DNA of 5,503 nt from Chitinophaga pinensis (GTDB taxonomy: Bacteria > Bacteroidota > Bacteroidia > SXHM01). This document shows positions 5,308 to 5,503 of the stretch, piece by piece. Positions within the stretch are counted from its first letter, which is position 1, and each line of letters starts with the position of its first letter. The notes beneath the pieces were generated by a model that searched no databases, was not told the origin of the DNA, and saw only the letters and a program-made list of their open reading frames with translations. The DNA lies in NCBI GenBank assembly GCA_945889235.1, contig CAMDBK010000212.1:1-5503 (forward strand). The letters are read 5' to 3'. The translations under genes were made by a program, and so were the position numbers.

Positions 5308-5503
5308 ATGAACAACCAAAACTCAAACCCAAAAGCACTAAACCTGACAGACATAAATTTTAACGGAAAAAAACTGACACTTGGCTTCAAGTGTAGTCCC
5401 GCTCTTAAATATAATCTTGGCAAAAAAGCCCAAGCGCTAAAACTTTCACTTAGTTCCTATGTGGAAAATCTTGTAGAATATGCTGAAAACGAAAGAGACG
5501 AGA
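5308..5503 (+). CDS. Ribbon-helix-helix protein, 5' part (runs off the window)
   Basis: The frame is open from ATG 5308 to the window edge, giving 65 complete codons and no stop. After a polar, Asn-rich N-terminus (1-20) comes a beta-strand KLTLGFKCS (22-30), then helix A PALKYNLGKKAQAL (31-44), the turn KLSLSS (45-50) and helix B YVENLVEYAENE (51-62). This is the usual ribbon-helix-helix layout, compare F.vsp.l...L...A..lglsls.yv..L. Such proteins act as dimeric repressors, plasmid partition factors or relaxosome accessories of the MobC kind. Position after a primase suggests a regulator or the first gene of a mobilisation/partition block. The A-rich leader AAAAAAATG shows no Shine-Dalgarno sequence. 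The full length is unknown, so a larger protein with an N-terminal RHH domain is possible. Confidence 0.75.
   Translation, partial: MNNQNSNPKALNLTDINFNGKKLTLGFKCSPALKYNLGKKAQALKLSLSSYVENLVEYAENERDE

Noticed and set aside
1..5503. CRISPR array, retron or other RNA-guided defence system
   Set aside because: No regularly spaced repeats with unique spacers, no reverse transcriptase and no Cas-like protein are present.

Overview
The window is the left end of an integrated mobile element in an AT-rich member of the Bacteroidota. The host assignment rests on several signs: an exact TTTG / TAnnTTTG promoter, A-rich leaders without Shine-Dalgarno sequences, a Bacteroidota-type tyrosine integrase with an Arm-type N-terminal domain, and a BT4734/VirE_N-type primase. 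The host side (1-128) is the 3' part of the tmRNA gene ssrA, ending in CCA. ssrA is a well-known integration target, and here it probably carries the left attachment site.

Layout. 1-128: 3' part of ssrA with the presumed attL. 127-275: a 10-bp tandem repeat that begins in the ssrA CCA, a strong intrinsic terminator, a promoter, and four TTCACC hexamers leading into the integrase gene. 276-1487: complete tyrosine recombinase. 1540-2409: a 289-residue protein that I do not recognise. 2410-2503: a regulatory gap with two dyads, one a 9-bp perfect hairpin that touches the next start codon. 2504-5262: a tightly packed run of an excisionase-like HTH protein, a P-loop ATPase with a C-terminal winged helix, a 50-residue small ORF, and an archaeo-eukaryotic-type primase. 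5268-5297: three tandem 10-bp repeats. 5308-5503: the start of a ribbon-helix-helix protein that runs off the window.

How the parts may work together (inference). The integrase, probably helped by the small HTH protein as directionality factor, would move the element in and out of ssrA. The ATPase and primase would replicate the excised form, a module known from phage satellites, integrative plasmids and mobilisable elements. The ribbon-helix-helix protein is a likely regulator or relaxosome/partition accessory, and the tandem decamers before its start are a plausible operator. No capsid, relaxase, conjugation, resistance or recognised defence gene lies in the window. The right end and attR are outside it, so whether the element is a satellite, an integrative plasmid or a mobilisable island cannot be decided here. 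The most novel items are the unrecognised 289-residue protein, the small ORF inside the replication operon, and the cis-acting repeat structures.
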